The notes: generated from the letters alone by a model not told the origin. DNA of 64,000 nucleotides from OCS116 cluster bacterium AG-435-F03 (GCA_003212795.1 QCOV01000002.1:186001-250000), one strand, 5' to 3'. Counted from the first letter of the stretch, positions 37,258-47,443 are shown. Translations and numbers: made by a program.

Positions 37258-38550
37258 TCAAGATACTTTTTTTAAACTTGCAATAAAAAAACCATCTCTA
37301 TTTTTAGCACTTTTTTTTCCGTTAGGTAGAACTCTTAACCATCCTTCATTCGTAACCGAGTCTTCAATATCTTCTATAAGGTTTGAAGAAATTTTATCGA
37401 TTTTACAATCTTTATGTTTTTGAAGGAATTGAATAATTTGAGTTTCGCCTTCTTCTTTTTCAAGCGAACAGTTACAATATATCAATTGACCATTATCTTT
37501 TAATAGAGACCAGCTTTTCTCAAGTAATTTTTTCTGAAGATCTACTAAGCTACTTACAGACTTTTCATTCTTTGCGTAAAGTATATCTGGATTTTTTCTT
37601 ATTGTTCCAGTTGATGAGCACGGAACATCCAATAAAATTTTGTTCCATTTTTTTTCGGTTTCATAAGTTAAGATATCAACATTTTCAATTACAGTATTAT
37701 ATTTAAGTCTTTTCATATTTTCTTTAAATCTATTTATGCGAGTCTTATTTGAATCAATTGAATGTACTGTTGCTCCTAAGGAAATCATTTGAGCAGTCTT
37801 ACCACCAGGTGCAGCGCATAAATCAAGAATCTCATCATTCTCTTTTATATTTAAACATTTTACAGGTAATTGAGACGAATAATCTTGTACCCACCACTCA
37901 CCTTCTTCATATCCTTTCTTATCAGCAATCAATCCAGACTCTCTCAGCCTAAGAACATTGTTTGGCATAAGTTCCGCATTAAGCTCTTTTTGCCATTTTG
38001 ATATGTTATTTTTAACGGCTATATCAATATGTGGATGAATATCTTGGATACATTCAATAAAATTAAGATAATCATTTGGCCAATTTTTTCTCCATCTATC
38101 TAGTAACCATTTTGGTATTTTAGGAGAGTCGTTAAAAATCTTTTTATATTTTTTTTCTTCTCTTGCGATATTTCTCATAACTGCATTTACTAAAGATCGC
38201 CATTTTACAGTTGCAATATCAACTGATGTATTAACGGCAGCATGATCTGGGGTTTCTAATATAAACATCTGGGCAACCCCAATTCTTAATGCCATTTTTG
38301 GGTTATTAGGGAGTTTTTTTATTGGTTCTTTAAGAAGGTTATCAATAGTAGAATCTATTTGCGTTAAATATCGCAATACTGACGAAGACAATAAATAAAT
38401 AAATGCTTTATCTTTGTTTGAAAGTTTAATGGATTTTTGATTCTTCATGGCTTTTTGAAAAGCATTATCGAAAGGTATCAAATCTTCGATTACATCTTTT
38501 AAAATTAAAGAAACTTTTTTTCTAGCTATATTACCTGATTTTTTTTTCAT
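37258..38550 (-). CDS. rsmB: 16S rRNA (cytosine-967-C5)-methyltransferase
   Basis: SAM-dependent rRNA m5C methyltransferase. N-terminal NusB-like RNA-binding domain (about 1-130: TVKWRSLVNAVMRNIAREEKK), then the SAM motif LDLCAAPGGKTAQM, catalytic LLDVPCSSTGTIRKNPD and the second Cys in YCNCSLEKEEGE. Start set at 38550 (MKKKSGNIARKK), 430 residues; upstream Mets at 38562 and 38643 are possible, but the latter runs past the divergent neighbour's start. No clear SD supports either. Confidence 0.93.
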   Translation of the reverse strand: MKKKSGNIARKKVSLILKDVIEDLIPFDNAFQKAMKNQKSIKLSNKDKAFIYLLSSSVLRYLTQIDSTIDNLLKEPIKKLPNNPKMALRIGVAQMFILETPDHAAVNTSVDIATVKWRSLVNAVMRNIAREEKKYKKIFNDSPKIPKWLLDRWRKNWPNDYLNFIECIQDIHPHIDIAVKNNISKWQKELNAELMPNNVLRLRESGLIADKKGYEEGEWWVQDYSSQLPVKCLNIKENDEILDLCAAPGGKTAQMISLGATVHSIDSNKTRINRFKENMKRLKYNTVIENVDILTYETEKKWNKILLDVPCSSTGTIRKNPDILYAKNEKSVSSLVDLQKKLLEKSWSLLKDNGQLIYCNCSLEKEEGETQIIQFLQKHKDCKIDKISSNLIEDIEDSVTNEGWLRVLPNGKKSAKNRDGFFIASLKKVS

Positions 38551-38602
38551 GAATCTAACCATTAAGAATTGTTTATTTGTAAAATAGGTTATATATGAAT
38601 TT

Positions 38603-38791
38603 ATGTCTAAAAATCTGGAAAATATAGATAAATTAAAAAACACAAATTCTCAATCTGCTCTTAAAGAAGCTGCCGAAAGAAGAAAAAATAAAAAAAATAA
38701 AAAAGCTGAAAAAGAAATAGATGGCAGAGAGGGTCCAGAGCCCACTCGTTATAATGATTGGGAAAAGAATGGAATCATAAGCGATTTTTAG
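38603..38791 (+). CDS. DUF1674 / SdhAF4-like succinate dehydrogenase assembly factor
   Basis: 62-residue protein with the C-terminal signature GREGPEPTRYNDWEKNGIISDF, typical of DUF1674, the family of mitochondrial SDH assembly factor 4, and ALKEAAERRK before it. SdhAF4 binds flavinylated SdhA and limits ROS; the same role is inferred. The middle is a lysine/asparagine-rich stretch. Divergent from rsmB across 52 bases; no sdh genes nearby. Confidence 0.88.
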   Translation: MSKNLENIDKLKNTNSQSALKEAAERRKNKKNKKAEKEIDGREGPEPTRYNDWEKNGIISDF

Positions 38792-38798
38792 ATAACCA

Positions 38799-39068
38799 CT
38801 ATATTAATTGCTTGAATTTAAAAATTTCGACTTTATCGAAAAGACCGGCTTTTTTATAGGGATCATTTTCAGACCATTCTTCCGCTTCGCTTTTATTATG
38901 GACTTCTATAACAATTAAGCTACCTATCATTGTATCTTCTTCAGATAAAAGTGGGCCTGCATATTTCACTACATTAGTTTCAGCGACATATTTTAAATGG
39001 TCTTCTCTATTTTGCATTCTTGTCTCAATAGCATTTTCTTTATCTTGGCACATTAAACAGTAAAGCAT
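38799..39068 (-). CDS. YciI-family protein
   Basis: 89-residue dimeric alpha/beta-barrel protein of the YciI family (CLMCQDKENAIETRMQNREDHLKYV, GPLLSEEDTMIGSLIVIEVHNKSEAEEWSENDPY). The His in REDHL and Asp in ENDPY are the conserved pair thought to form the active site. Biochemical function unknown. Shares one base with the gpsA stop, as in many alphaproteobacteria (tsaD-gpsA-yciI). Confidence 0.9.
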   Translation of the reverse strand: MLYCLMCQDKENAIETRMQNREDHLKYVAETNVVKYAGPLLSEEDTMIGSLIVIEVHNKSEAEEWSENDPYKKAGLFDKVEIFKFKQLI

Positions 39069-40075
39069 TAGTTTTCCTTTTTTATTGGTCTGTTAAGGAG
39101 GTTATCTATTATGTCTGTTACAGAGTATTTTTTCTCTATTAAATCATTTACGGCTAAAGTTATTGGCATATCTACCCCATTTTCTTCAGCTAAACTCGTT
39201 ATTGCCTTAGCAGAATACATACCTTCAGCAATTGTTGAAAGGCCATTTGTTGCTTCTTCGATTGATTTTCCCTCACCGAGCTGAATACCTAGAGAATAAT
39301 TACGAGAAGTTTTTGAATTACAGGTTAGAAGTAGATCTCCCATTCCAGATAAGCCTGCAAGAGTTTCTTCTTTGCCTCCCATAGATATAGCTAATCTTTT
39401 TATTTCTGAAAAACCTCTAGCAATAGTAGCTGCTCGAGCGCTATCGCCCATCTTTTGTCCTTCAACAACACCAGCGGCAATAGCAATTACATTTTTAGTT
39501 GCACCACCAATTTGGGCACCTATTACATCTTCGCTAATATAAGGACGAAAAGTAGGAAGACTAATATTTTCAGCAATACTTTTTGCTATTTCTAGATCTT
39601 TACAGGCCAATGTAACAGCTGTTGCTTTATTGTTAACCACATCAATTGCAAAACTCGGTCCTGAAAGTATAGCAATGGGGTTTTTAGGAAAAATACTTTC
39701 GGTAACCTGGCTCATTAGACTTAAGGTAGAAATCTCAATTCCCTTTGAACAGAGTATTATTGGAGTTTCTGATTTAAGAGTTTTTGAAACTTCTAATAAT
39801 GTTTCTCTTGTATGCTGAGCTGGAGAAACAACAAGTAGCAAATCACATTTTGTTATTTGTTCAAGATTATTAAATGCCACTATTAAATTAGAGAGTTTAA
39901 TATTAGGTAAAAAAACATCATTTTCATGTTTAGAATTAATACTGTTCACAACAGAATTTTCTTTCGCCCATAAATTAATTTGATGACCTCGCCGACTCAT
40001 AACTTCTGCAAGAGCCGTTCCCCATGCACCAGCACCTACAATAGAAATATTTTTAAAATTCTGTTTCTCGCTCAT
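39068..40075 (-). CDS. gpsA: Glycerol-3-phosphate dehydrogenase [NAD(P)+]
   Basis: Makes glycerol 3-phosphate for phospholipids. Rossmann motif ISIVGAGAWGTALAEVMSRRG, substrate motif GATKNVIAIAAGVVEGQKMGDSARAATIARG with catalytic Lys, and GLSGMGDLLLTC. Start at 40075 (MSEKQNFKN) gives an ATGA overlap with tsaD and 335 residues; the in-frame Met at 40102 lies within tsaD. Confidence 0.95.
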   Translation of the reverse strand: MSEKQNFKNISIVGAGAWGTALAEVMSRRGHQINLWAKENSVVNSINSKHENDVFLPNIKLSNLIVAFNNLEQITKCDLLLVVSPAQHTRETLLEVSKTLKSETPIILCSKGIEISTLSLMSQVTESIFPKNPIAILSGPSFAIDVVNNKATAVTLACKDLEIAKSIAENISLPTFRPYISEDVIGAQIGGATKNVIAIAAGVVEGQKMGDSARAATIARGFSEIKRLAISMGGKEETLAGLSGMGDLLLTCNSKTSRNYSLGIQLGEGKSIEEATNGLSTIAEGMYSAKAITSLAEENGVDMPITLAVNDLIEKKYSVTDIIDNLLNRPIKKEN

Positions 40076-41169
40076 TCTGTTCTCACTTCTTCTAAGGGCC
40101 ATCTAGCTTTAGCAGAAACATCTAGTGAATTCAAAAAACCCTTACTCATTCTCAAGCAACCCGCCCAAGCTATCATGGCTGCATTATCCGTACAAAGTTC
40201 AATAGGTGGTGATGAAAAATTCATATCATTTTCTAGTGCTAAATTATTCAATTCGTGGGTAATTTTTTTGTTAGCAGCAACCCCCCCAGAGGCAACCAAG
40301 TTTTTGATTGAAAGATCTGGTCTATTATCTTTAACAACCTCAATTGACTTTTTTGTTCTATCAATCAAACAATCAACAATTGCTTTTTGATAAGATGCAG
40401 CCATATTTTGCATAGTTTTTTTATCAACGGGCTCTAATGTTCTGGATAGTCTTATTAATGCCGTTTTTAGTCCTGAGAAAGAAAAGTTACAATTATTTTG
40501 ACCGAATAATGGTTTGGGTAAATCGAAATAATCTTCATCACCTTTCAGTGCTAGCTTTTCTAATTCTGGGCCACCTGGGTATCCTAATCCCATAAATTTG
40601 GCACCTTTATCGAATGCTTCTCCTACAGCATCATCTAATGTCGTTCCTAATTGAGAATATTTCCCCAACTCTTCAACAATAAGTAATTGGCTATGTCCTC
40701 CAGAGATTAATAAAAGTATATAGGGAAATTCAATGTTATCTGTAAGCATTGGTGTAAGGGCATGACCTTCCAGATGGTTTATGGATATAAGAGGTAATCC
40801 TGTGGAGATCGATAAACCTTTCGCATAGGTCAGACCAACGATTAAGCCCCCCACAAGACCTGGACCTGTTGTTACGGCAATACCATCAATTTCTGTTAAT
40901 TTTTTATTAGCATCTAATAGAGCTTCATCAACTAAAGCATCCAAATACTCAATATGGGATCTGGATGCAATTTCAGGAACAACTCCACCAAAAGGAGAAT
41001 GCTCATCAATTTGGCTAATTATTTTATTAGCAAGAATTTTTCCTTTGCCATTTTCCAAACTCACCATTGAAACTGCTGTCTCATCGCAACTAGTTTCAAT
41101 TCCAAGAACCGTGATATTTTTTTTATCTAAAATCTTATTTATCCCTTCTAACTCTAAATTTTCCACCAA
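40072..41169 (-). CDS. tsaD: tRNA N6-threonylcarbamoyladenosine transferase subunit
   Basis: Transfers threonylcarbamoyl to A37 of ANN-decoding tRNAs. ASKHA fold: VLGIETSCDETAVSMV, metal motif HLEGH (INHLEGHALTP), SGGHSQLL, VASGGVAANKKI and CTDNAAMIAWAG. 365 residues. The frame opens with TTG/GTG codons (41169/41166) about 21 residues before the conserved start; no later start exists, so it must begin inside the upstream exported-protein gene (about 35-base overlap). Confidence 0.95.
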   Translation of the reverse strand: MVENLELEGINKILDKKNITVLGIETSCDETAVSMVSLENGKGKILANKIISQIDEHSPFGGVVPEIASRSHIEYLDALVDEALLDANKKLTEIDGIAVTTGPGLVGGLIVGLTYAKGLSISTGLPLISINHLEGHALTPMLTDNIEFPYILLLISGGHSQLLIVEELGKYSQLGTTLDDAVGEAFDKGAKFMGLGYPGGPELEKLALKGDEDYFDLPKPLFGQNNCNFSFSGLKTALIRLSRTLEPVDKKTMQNMAASYQKAIVDCLIDRTKKSIEVVKDNRPDLSIKNLVASGGVAANKKITHELNNLALENDMNFSSPPIELCTDNAAMIAWAGCLRMSKGFLNSLDVSAKARWPLEEVRTE

Positions 41170-41659
41170 TTCCGTCTATTTTAAGTAAAAAGCTACCTAA
41201 TGATGCTGATGTAATTTCTACTGACCTTCCTTTTAAGTCTTTTGGCCCTCTATATGGTGTAGAGTCTACCTGCTTCCAAACTTGTCCATTTTCAAGCTCA
41301 ATCTTAATTTTTCCAAAACTTACCCATTCATTTTTCTTTATAGTTGATGAAAGAGAGTTTAGACCCGTGTTTTCTTTGCTAGCTATAGGATTAACATTTT
41401 GTAAAACACCAAAAGAATCTTCCTTCTTTTCTTTTTCAATTCTCTGAATTTCTATTTTTCTATCTTTTTCACCAAGAGTTGCAATAGGAAAAGCTTTTTC
41501 TATTTTGTCTATATTTTTCTCAAAACAATCAAGCTTATCTTTATCACTAATAATTTTTTTGCATTCTATAATTTCAGAAATTACACTCGCCTCTTTTTGA
41601 GTAATAGCAAAAGCACTGAAAGGAATAAGAAGTAAAAATATATATAAAGTTTTTTTCAT
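41135..41659 (-). CDS. Exported protein of unknown function
   Basis: 174 residues with a signal peptide (MKKTLYIFLLLIPFSAFA, cleavage after residue 18). The mature part has a Cys pair (IIECKKI and LDCFEKN, about residues 33 and 45), a charged coiled segment, and a C-terminal domain with WVSFGKIKIELENGQVWKQ and GSFLLKIDGIGGKFRVRR. This combination recurs in small periplasmic proteins of many proteobacteria without a named function. Its 3' end overlaps tsaD. Divergent from the dsbD-like gene. Confidence 0.7.
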   Translation of the reverse strand: MKKTLYIFLLLIPFSAFAITQKEASVISEIIECKKIISDKDKLDCFEKNIDKIEKAFPIATLGEKDRKIEIQRIEKEKKEDSFGVLQNVNPIASKENTGLNSLSSTIKKNEWVSFGKIKIELENGQVWKQVDSTPYRGPKDLKGRSVEITSASLGSFLLKIDGIGGKFRVRRDK

Positions 41660-41751
41660 ATTTTTTTTTGTAACCTTAACATTTTAATCATAGATACTAT
41701 ATAAGAGAAGTAATCAATATTTATAATATATTTTAATTGGTAATTGAGCTT

Positions 41752-43791
41752 ATGAATAAATTGAAGAATGTAATTGAAAAATTCTTTTTATTGTCCCTCC
41801 TGCTGTTTTCCGCAGTAGAGCTAATCGGAGAAGATAACTTTGCAAATACTGAAAATGCGAATATTGATATTATATATTCTGAAGATTTCCTAAAAGAAGG
41901 CGATGAACTAATTCTTGGGTTGAGATTTAAGTTAACTCCAGGGTGGCATATATATTGGAAAAATCCAGGCGACTCTGGACTTCCACCTGAATTAGAATGG
42001 AATTTACCAGTTGGCATAGAATTTCAAGAAATATTATGGCCCTCCCCAGAGCTAGCGCCATTGGATCCATTAACTAGTTATGGATATTATGACGAAGTTG
42101 TATTGCCAATTAAATTTAAAATAAATTCAAATTATAACTATAGTGAAAAATTCTCTGCGTTTTTAAGCTTCTTAATTTGTGAAGAAATATGTATTCCAGA
42201 GGATACAAATATTTCAATTGATTTAACAAAATTTTCGCAATCACAACTCGAAAATGGAAAGAATATATTAAATGACTGGATAAATAGATTACCTTCTAAG
42301 TCCTCATTTATTACTGAAGCATTCTTGTCGGATAATACATTTAAAATTTCTTGGAGATCAGGGGAAATATATGAAAAGGCATATTTTTATCCTGAACAGA
42401 ATGGTTTAATAAATTATAGCTCAAATCAAATATTAGGAAAAAATAATGAAAGCGCTTATTTAACTATTGATAGACCAGAAAATTTTAGGGAGGAGCTACA
42501 ATTTGTTTCTGGGGTATTAGAGTTACAAAATGCAGATCAAAAAACATTTTTCCAAATTGAAAATAGCATTGAGCGAGTTTCCTTTATAGAAGTCAACAAA
42601 ACACAAGGATTGAGCTTTTTACTCGCAATCTTCTTGGCTTTTATTGGAGGAATAATTTTAAATGCTATGCCTTGTGTATTTCCTGTAATTGCTTTGAAAG
42701 TGATGTCTCTTGTAAACGAATCTGGAAAAAGTAATAGCTGGAAACATGGTCTTGTTTTCACATTAGGCATTGAGATATCAATGCTAATTCTTTTGATTGC
42801 TACCATGGCAGTAAAAAATCTTGGACAATTTGTTGGTTGGGGATGGCAACTACAATCTAGTTTAATGTCTAGCTTACTTGCTATTTTATTTTTTGCGTTA
42901 GGTGTAATTCTTGTCTCAAGAGTAGAACTAGGAAGTTTTTTCACAAGGCTTGGTAATTTAAATGTAAATAAAACAGGTTATTCTAATTCTTTTTTACTTG
43001 GGCTTTTAACAGTTATTGTTGCAACCCCATGCACTGGACCTTATATGGGAGCAGCTATTGGCTGGGGCATATCTCAACCAATTTTAATATCATCTATAAT
43101 TTTTCTATCTCTAGGTTTTGGTATAGCTTTCCCAACATTGATATTATCTATTTTACCTAAAGGAATAAATATTCTTCCTAAGCCAGGGAATTGGATGGGT
43201 ATAGTCAGCAGAATAATGGGAATACCAATGTTCTTAACAGCGCTATGGTTAGCTTGGGTTGTGTTTAGACAATCTGGTTATGAGGGTCTTATAATACTTA
43301 TCTCTTCACTAATGATATTATTAGTTGCATTTTTAATATTAAGGCTTTCATCAGTTATTGCTAAAAGAAGTTCAGTGGCTTTAATATCAGCCAGCATCCT
43401 TTTTCTTATATTTTTCATTCCAGCTGAAAATAAAAATACAAAATCATATATCGATATTGGTGAAAAATGGTCAACAGAAAGAGTAAACCAGTTAAGAGAT
43501 GAAAAGAGAAATATACTATTAAATTTCACAGCAGATTGGTGCTTAACCTGTAAAGTCAATGAAAGGTTAGTTTTAAATTCAAAAGAGTTTATTTCGTTGA
43601 TTGAGAGTGATGAAATAGTATATCTGGTCGCAGATTGGACAAAATATGATCCCAAGATCACTGAAGAACTTGAAAAATACAAAAGAGCTGGTGTTCCTCT
43701 TTATTTATATTGGAGTCAGGGCTCAGATGAAGTAAAAATTCTACCTGCGGTCTTAACAAAAAGCATTTTATATGATCATCTTAAATTATAG
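41752..43791 (+). CDS. DsbD/ScsB-like thiol:disulfide interchange protein
   Basis: Moves reducing power across the inner membrane. Signal segment (about 8-24), N-terminal DsbD-like periplasmic domain (GWHIYWKNPGDSGLPPELEW; cysteines in LICEEICIPED), eight-helix CcdA-like core with paired Cys motifs LNAMPCVFPVIALK and VATPCTGPYMG, and C-terminal thioredoxin with FTADWCLTCKVNERLVL. About 679 residues from the ATG at 41752; a TTG five codons upstream is the alternative. Three-domain layout is complete. Substrate (cytochrome c, copper-stress or other thiol proteins) not determined. Confidence 0.88.
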   Translation: MNKLKNVIEKFFLLSLLLFSAVELIGEDNFANTENANIDIIYSEDFLKEGDELILGLRFKLTPGWHIYWKNPGDSGLPPELEWNLPVGIEFQEILWPSPELAPLDPLTSYGYYDEVVLPIKFKINSNYNYSEKFSAFLSFLICEEICIPEDTNISIDLTKFSQSQLENGKNILNDWINRLPSKSSFITEAFLSDNTFKISWRSGEIYEKAYFYPEQNGLINYSSNQILGKNNESAYLTIDRPENFREELQFVSGVLELQNADQKTFFQIENSIERVSFIEVNKTQGLSFLLAIFLAFIGGIILNAMPCVFPVIALKVMSLVNESGKSNSWKHGLVFTLGIEISMLILLIATMAVKNLGQFVGWGWQLQSSLMSSLLAILFFALGVILVSRVELGSFFTRLGNLNVNKTGYSNSFLLGLLTVIVATPCTGPYMGAAIGWGISQPILISSIIFLSLGFGIAFPTLILSILPKGINILPKPGNWMGIVSRIMGIPMFLTALWLAWVVFRQSGYEGLIILISSLMILLVAFLILRLSSVIAKRSSVALISASILFLIFFIPAENKNTKSYIDIGEKWSTERVNQLRDEKRNILLNFTADWCLTCKVNERLVLNSKEFISLIESDEIVYLVADWTKYDPKITEELEKYKRAGVPLYLYWSQGSDEVKILPAVLTKSILYDHLKL

Positions 43792-43809
43792 CTTTTTTAA
43801 GGAATAGAA

Positions 43810-44604
43810 TTGAAAGACTTTAAACACCTAAAAATTAATAAGGATAACGGGATAGTCCATGTACTCATGGATAGAGGTGATGGAAGAAATGCATTATCCT
43901 ATGATCTTATGAAAGAGTTAACTGAATGTGCTAATAAGCTCAAATCTGACATTGATGTAAATTGCATTATTCTCTCTGGTCAGGGAGATTCCTTTTCAGT
44001 GGGCGCTGACCTTAAAGATAAAACATTCCTTAAAGGGGATGAAACAAGCCTTGAAAGAAGAGAAATACATAAGATTGGTCCAGATATGTGTCAGGCATGG
44101 GAATCTTTAGAACAAATCACTATTGCTTCAATAGAGGGTCATTGTATAGGTGGAGCGATCGCTTTAGCTGTTTCATGTGATTTCAGAGTAGCATCCTCTT
44201 CATCAGTTTTTAGATTGCCCGAAGTTCCTCTTGGTATGAATATGAGCTGGCAGGCAAATCCAAGAATTAATTCTTTAATTGGACCCGCAAGAACAAAAGA
44301 GTTAGTGATACTTGGAGAAGATTTATTAGGTGAAAAAGCTTTTGAGTGGGGTTTGACACAGAGAATTTGTAAAGACGGAGAAGCGTTAAATTTATCTATG
44401 GAACTAGCAGCAAAGATTAATAAACTTCCTCCAATAGCGGTAAGAATGTCAAAAACTTCAATTAATGCAACTAACAATTCCTTAAATTATAATTCTAGCT
44501 ATATGGATAGAGATCAATATCTTTTGACTGGCTTCACTGAAGATAGAAAAGAAGCAATTAAGGCATTTTTTGAAAAAAGAGATGCAAATTTTAAAGGAAA
44601 ATAA
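43810..44604 (+). CDS. Enoyl-CoA hydratase/isomerase (crotonase) family protein
   Basis: 264-residue crotonase-fold protein. CoA/oxyanion segment GDSFSVGADLKD near 60-71 and IEGHCIGGAIALAVSCDFRVAS near 105-126 are clear; the usual catalytic Glu in the region after PEVPLGMN (EVPLGMNMSW) is replaced by hydrophobic residues, so reaction is uncertain. TTG start with SD AAGGAATAG. Forms a rightward pair with the SDR gene 17 bases downstream. Confidence 0.82.
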   Translation: MKDFKHLKINKDNGIVHVLMDRGDGRNALSYDLMKELTECANKLKSDIDVNCIILSGQGDSFSVGADLKDKTFLKGDETSLERREIHKIGPDMCQAWESLEQITIASIEGHCIGGAIALAVSCDFRVASSSSVFRLPEVPLGMNMSWQANPRINSLIGPARTKELVILGEDLLGEKAFEWGLTQRICKDGEALNLSMELAAKINKLPPIAVRMSKTSINATNNSLNYNSSYMDRDQYLLTGFTEDRKEAIKAFFEKRDANFKGK

Positions 44605-44621
44605 ATAACTGGGAGATTATA

Positions 44622-45401
44622 ATGACTGGAAGAGTAGATGGAAAAATGTCTTTTGTTACTGGAGCGGCTCAAGGTCTTGGTGAAGCGATAGCATATATGC
44701 TAGCAAAAGAAGGTTCAAAAGTTGTACTAGCTGATATTAATGAAGAAAAATTAACTGGTGTTGAAGATAGAATAAATTCTGATTTTCCAGGAAAAGCTCA
44801 TTCAGTAAAACTTGATGTCACATCTGAAGATCAATGGAAGGATACACTTAATGAAGCAGAAAAATTAATGGGAGGAATAAATATTCTTGTTAATAATGCA
44901 GGCATAGGTGGTGGTTCTACAGTAGAAGAAACAGATTATGAGATATTCAAACAGGTTATGGCTGTTGATACTGACTCAGTATTTTTAGGTTGTAAATATG
45001 CTATACCTATTATGAAGAATTATTCTCCTGGCTCAATAATTAATACTTCTTCGATATCCGGTTTAATTGCTGGCCATAATATGGCTGCATATAATACAGC
45101 TAAAGCAGGCGTATGGATGCTGACAAAATCAGTAGCTTTGCATTGTGCAAGATCTGCGTATAATATTCGATGTAACTCAATTCACCCAACTTTTATTGAT
45201 ACACCTATCTTAGATGCGATGGTAGAAAGATCTAATTCAGAAAAAGAACAGGTTATGATGAAGTTGGCCCGACAGGTTCCTCTCGGAAAAGTGGGTGAGC
45301 CTGATGATGTTGCTTATACTGTTTTATTCTTAGCTAGCGATGAATCAAAGTTTATAACTGGTGCAGAAATTAAAATAGATGGTGGCATTAGTGCAATGTA
45401 A
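44622..45401 (+). CDS. Short-chain dehydrogenase/reductase (1)
   Basis: Classical SDR, 259 residues. Cofactor motif TGAAQGLGEAIA at about 13-24, acidic Asp after strand 2 (VLADINEE) suggesting NAD preference, NNAGIGGG, catalytic Ser (NTSSISG) and YxxxK (AAYNTAKAG). C-terminus EIKIDGGISAM. Substrate not predictable; closest in style to cyclopentanol/hydroxyacyl dehydrogenases. SD GGGAG seven bases before the ATG. Confidence 0.85.
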   Translation: MTGRVDGKMSFVTGAAQGLGEAIAYMLAKEGSKVVLADINEEKLTGVEDRINSDFPGKAHSVKLDVTSEDQWKDTLNEAEKLMGGINILVNNAGIGGGSTVEETDYEIFKQVMAVDTDSVFLGCKYAIPIMKNYSPGSIINTSSISGLIAGHNMAAYNTAKAGVWMLTKSVALHCARSAYNIRCNSIHPTFIDTPILDAMVERSNSEKEQVMMKLARQVPLGKVGEPDDVAYTVLFLASDESKFITGAEIKIDGGISAM

Positions 45402-45418
45402 CTACTAAGGTTAAGATT

Positions 45419-47431
45419 ATGAAAATTTTTATTATTATTTTTATTAGTTTATTTATTACAAAAGGGTACGCAAACAATATGGAAATTTCAGGAATAGATA
45501 TAAGTCAATTTAATGAGGGGTTTAAACCCCAAGATAGCTTTTATGATTATGTTAATCATAACTGGTTATCAGAAACAGAAATACCAGATGATCAGATAGG
45601 CTGGGGCTCATATATGACTCTCAGAGAAGAGTCTCTGCAAAATCAAAATACTTTGATAAATGCTCTTATTAAAAATAAAGACAATTTAGTAAAATCATCT
45701 GAGGAAGAAAAAATAGCTAATCTATATTTAAGTTATACAAACAGAAATTTAGTTAATAAACTTGGCTCAGCGCCACTTAAAGATGACATAAAAAGAATTA
45801 ATAACATCACGACCACGCAAGATCTTTGGAAATACTTTTCTGAGTCTGTAAAAAAAGGGATATCGTCTCCTATTTATTTTGCTGTTTATGACGATCTCAA
45901 GGATCCTTTAAATTATACTATCTATTTTGGTCAATCTGGCCTTGGTCTTCCTGATAGAGACTATTATCTATTAGATCAGCCACATTATATTAAAGGGCGT
46001 GAAGAGTATCCTAAACATCTTTCAAATCTTTTTGATCTATCTGGTTTGGATAATGCGAACAAAAGAGCATCAAATGCTTTCGATGTAGAAAAGGAACTAG
46101 CTAAAATTCAAATTAGTCGTACAGAAAGAAGGGATCCTGAAAAAACCTACAACCCAATGAATGGAGTTGATTTAGCTGAGATCAGTGATGCTAAATTTAA
46201 TATATGGCTTAAGAATCTTGCGATAGAATATTTTGATAGATATATCATAGAGTCGCCTGAATATTTAGCTGATCTTTCTAATTTAATTGATGAATATCCT
46301 TTAGATAAATGGAAAGATTACCTCTTAGCTAGATTAGTTAAAAGCGCATCAGGGTCTTTATCTGATGACTTTGTAGATGAATCTTATCGATTTTCTAGCA
46401 TACTAACGGGAAGAGAAGAAATGCCTGCATTATGGAAAAGAAGTGTTGGCTTTGTTAATGGATTATTGGGTGATGCGCTAGGTAAAATTTATGTGAAGCA
46501 TCATTTTCCTCCTGAATATAAACAGAGGATGGTTGAACTTATTGATAATCTTTTAGAGTCATTCAGAATAGGCATTGAAGATTTAGAATGGATGAGTAAA
46601 GAAACTAAAGAAAAAGCTCTCATAAAGTTAGAAAAATTGAATGTTAAGATTGGATATCCGGAAGTTTGGAAAGATTATACTGGTCTGAATTTTTCTGATG
46701 ATGATTTGTATGGAAATATTAAGGCTGCATCTGAATTTGGTTACAAAGACGCCTTGAAGAAACTTTCAGAAAAAGTTGATAGAAAGAGGTGGGCTATGTC
46801 ACCTCAAACTGTGAATGCTTATTTCAGCCCAACAAAAAATGAAATAGTTTTTCCCGCAGCATATCTTCAACCACCAAACTTTTTTCCTGATGCCGATGAT
46901 GCCGTAAATTATGGGGCAATAGGTATAACGATTGGACATGAAATCAGTCATGCATTTGATGACAAAGGCTCACAATTTGATGGAGATGGCAATCTTAATA
47001 ATTGGTGGACTGAAGAAGATAGAGAAATATTTGAGAAAAAGACAAAACGTCTTGTTGATCAATACTCATCATATGAGATTACCCCAGGTAACTTTCTTAA
47101 TGGAGATTTTACATTAGGTGAAAATATTGCTGATTTAGCAGGAGCGATAGCTTCATTTAGAGCATATAAAATTTCTTTAAATGGTAAATCATCTCCAGTT
47201 ATTGATGGGCTAACAGGTGAACAAAGATTCTTTTTTGGTTCTGCTCAAGCAGATAGAGTAAAATTTAGGAAAGAAATAGACGCAATGCGAGTTGCCACTG
47301 ATCCTCATTCGCCCTCAAGATATAGAATTGATGGTGTATTTGTAAACATGCCAAGTTTTCATGAAGCTTTTGAAACTCAAGAAGGCGATAAAATGTTTAG
47401 AAATAAAGATGAAATTATCAAAATTTGGTAG
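45419..47431 (+). CDS. M13-family (neprilysin-like) zinc metallopeptidase
   Basis: 670-residue exported peptidase. Signal peptide (about 1-18, FITKGYAN), N-terminal M13 domain (FYDYVNHNWLSETEIPDDQ), zinc motif GITIGHEISHAFDDKGSQFD near residue 507 with the HExxH pair, third ligand in GENIADLAG, and the terminal CxxW replaced by ending KIW. M13 enzymes cleave short peptides; bacterial members are often periplasmic lipoproteins or secreted. Full length for the family. Operon-like spacing of 17 bases from the SDR. Confidence 0.93.
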   Translation: MKIFIIIFISLFITKGYANNMEISGIDISQFNEGFKPQDSFYDYVNHNWLSETEIPDDQIGWGSYMTLREESLQNQNTLINALIKNKDNLVKSSEEEKIANLYLSYTNRNLVNKLGSAPLKDDIKRINNITTTQDLWKYFSESVKKGISSPIYFAVYDDLKDPLNYTIYFGQSGLGLPDRDYYLLDQPHYIKGREEYPKHLSNLFDLSGLDNANKRASNAFDVEKELAKIQISRTERRDPEKTYNPMNGVDLAEISDAKFNIWLKNLAIEYFDRYIIESPEYLADLSNLIDEYPLDKWKDYLLARLVKSASGSLSDDFVDESYRFSSILTGREEMPALWKRSVGFVNGLLGDALGKIYVKHHFPPEYKQRMVELIDNLLESFRIGIEDLEWMSKETKEKALIKLEKLNVKIGYPEVWKDYTGLNFSDDDLYGNIKAASEFGYKDALKKLSEKVDRKRWAMSPQTVNAYFSPTKNEIVFPAAYLQPPNFFPDADDAVNYGAIGITIGHEISHAFDDKGSQFDGDGNLNNWWTEEDREIFEKKTKRLVDQYSSYEITPGNFLNGDFTLGENIADLAGAIASFRAYKISLNGKSSPVIDGLTGEQRFFFGSAQADRVKFRKEIDAMRVATDPHSPSRYRIDGVFVNMPSFHEAFETQEGDKMFRNKDEIIKIW

Positions 47432-47443
47432 TAAAACGAACTT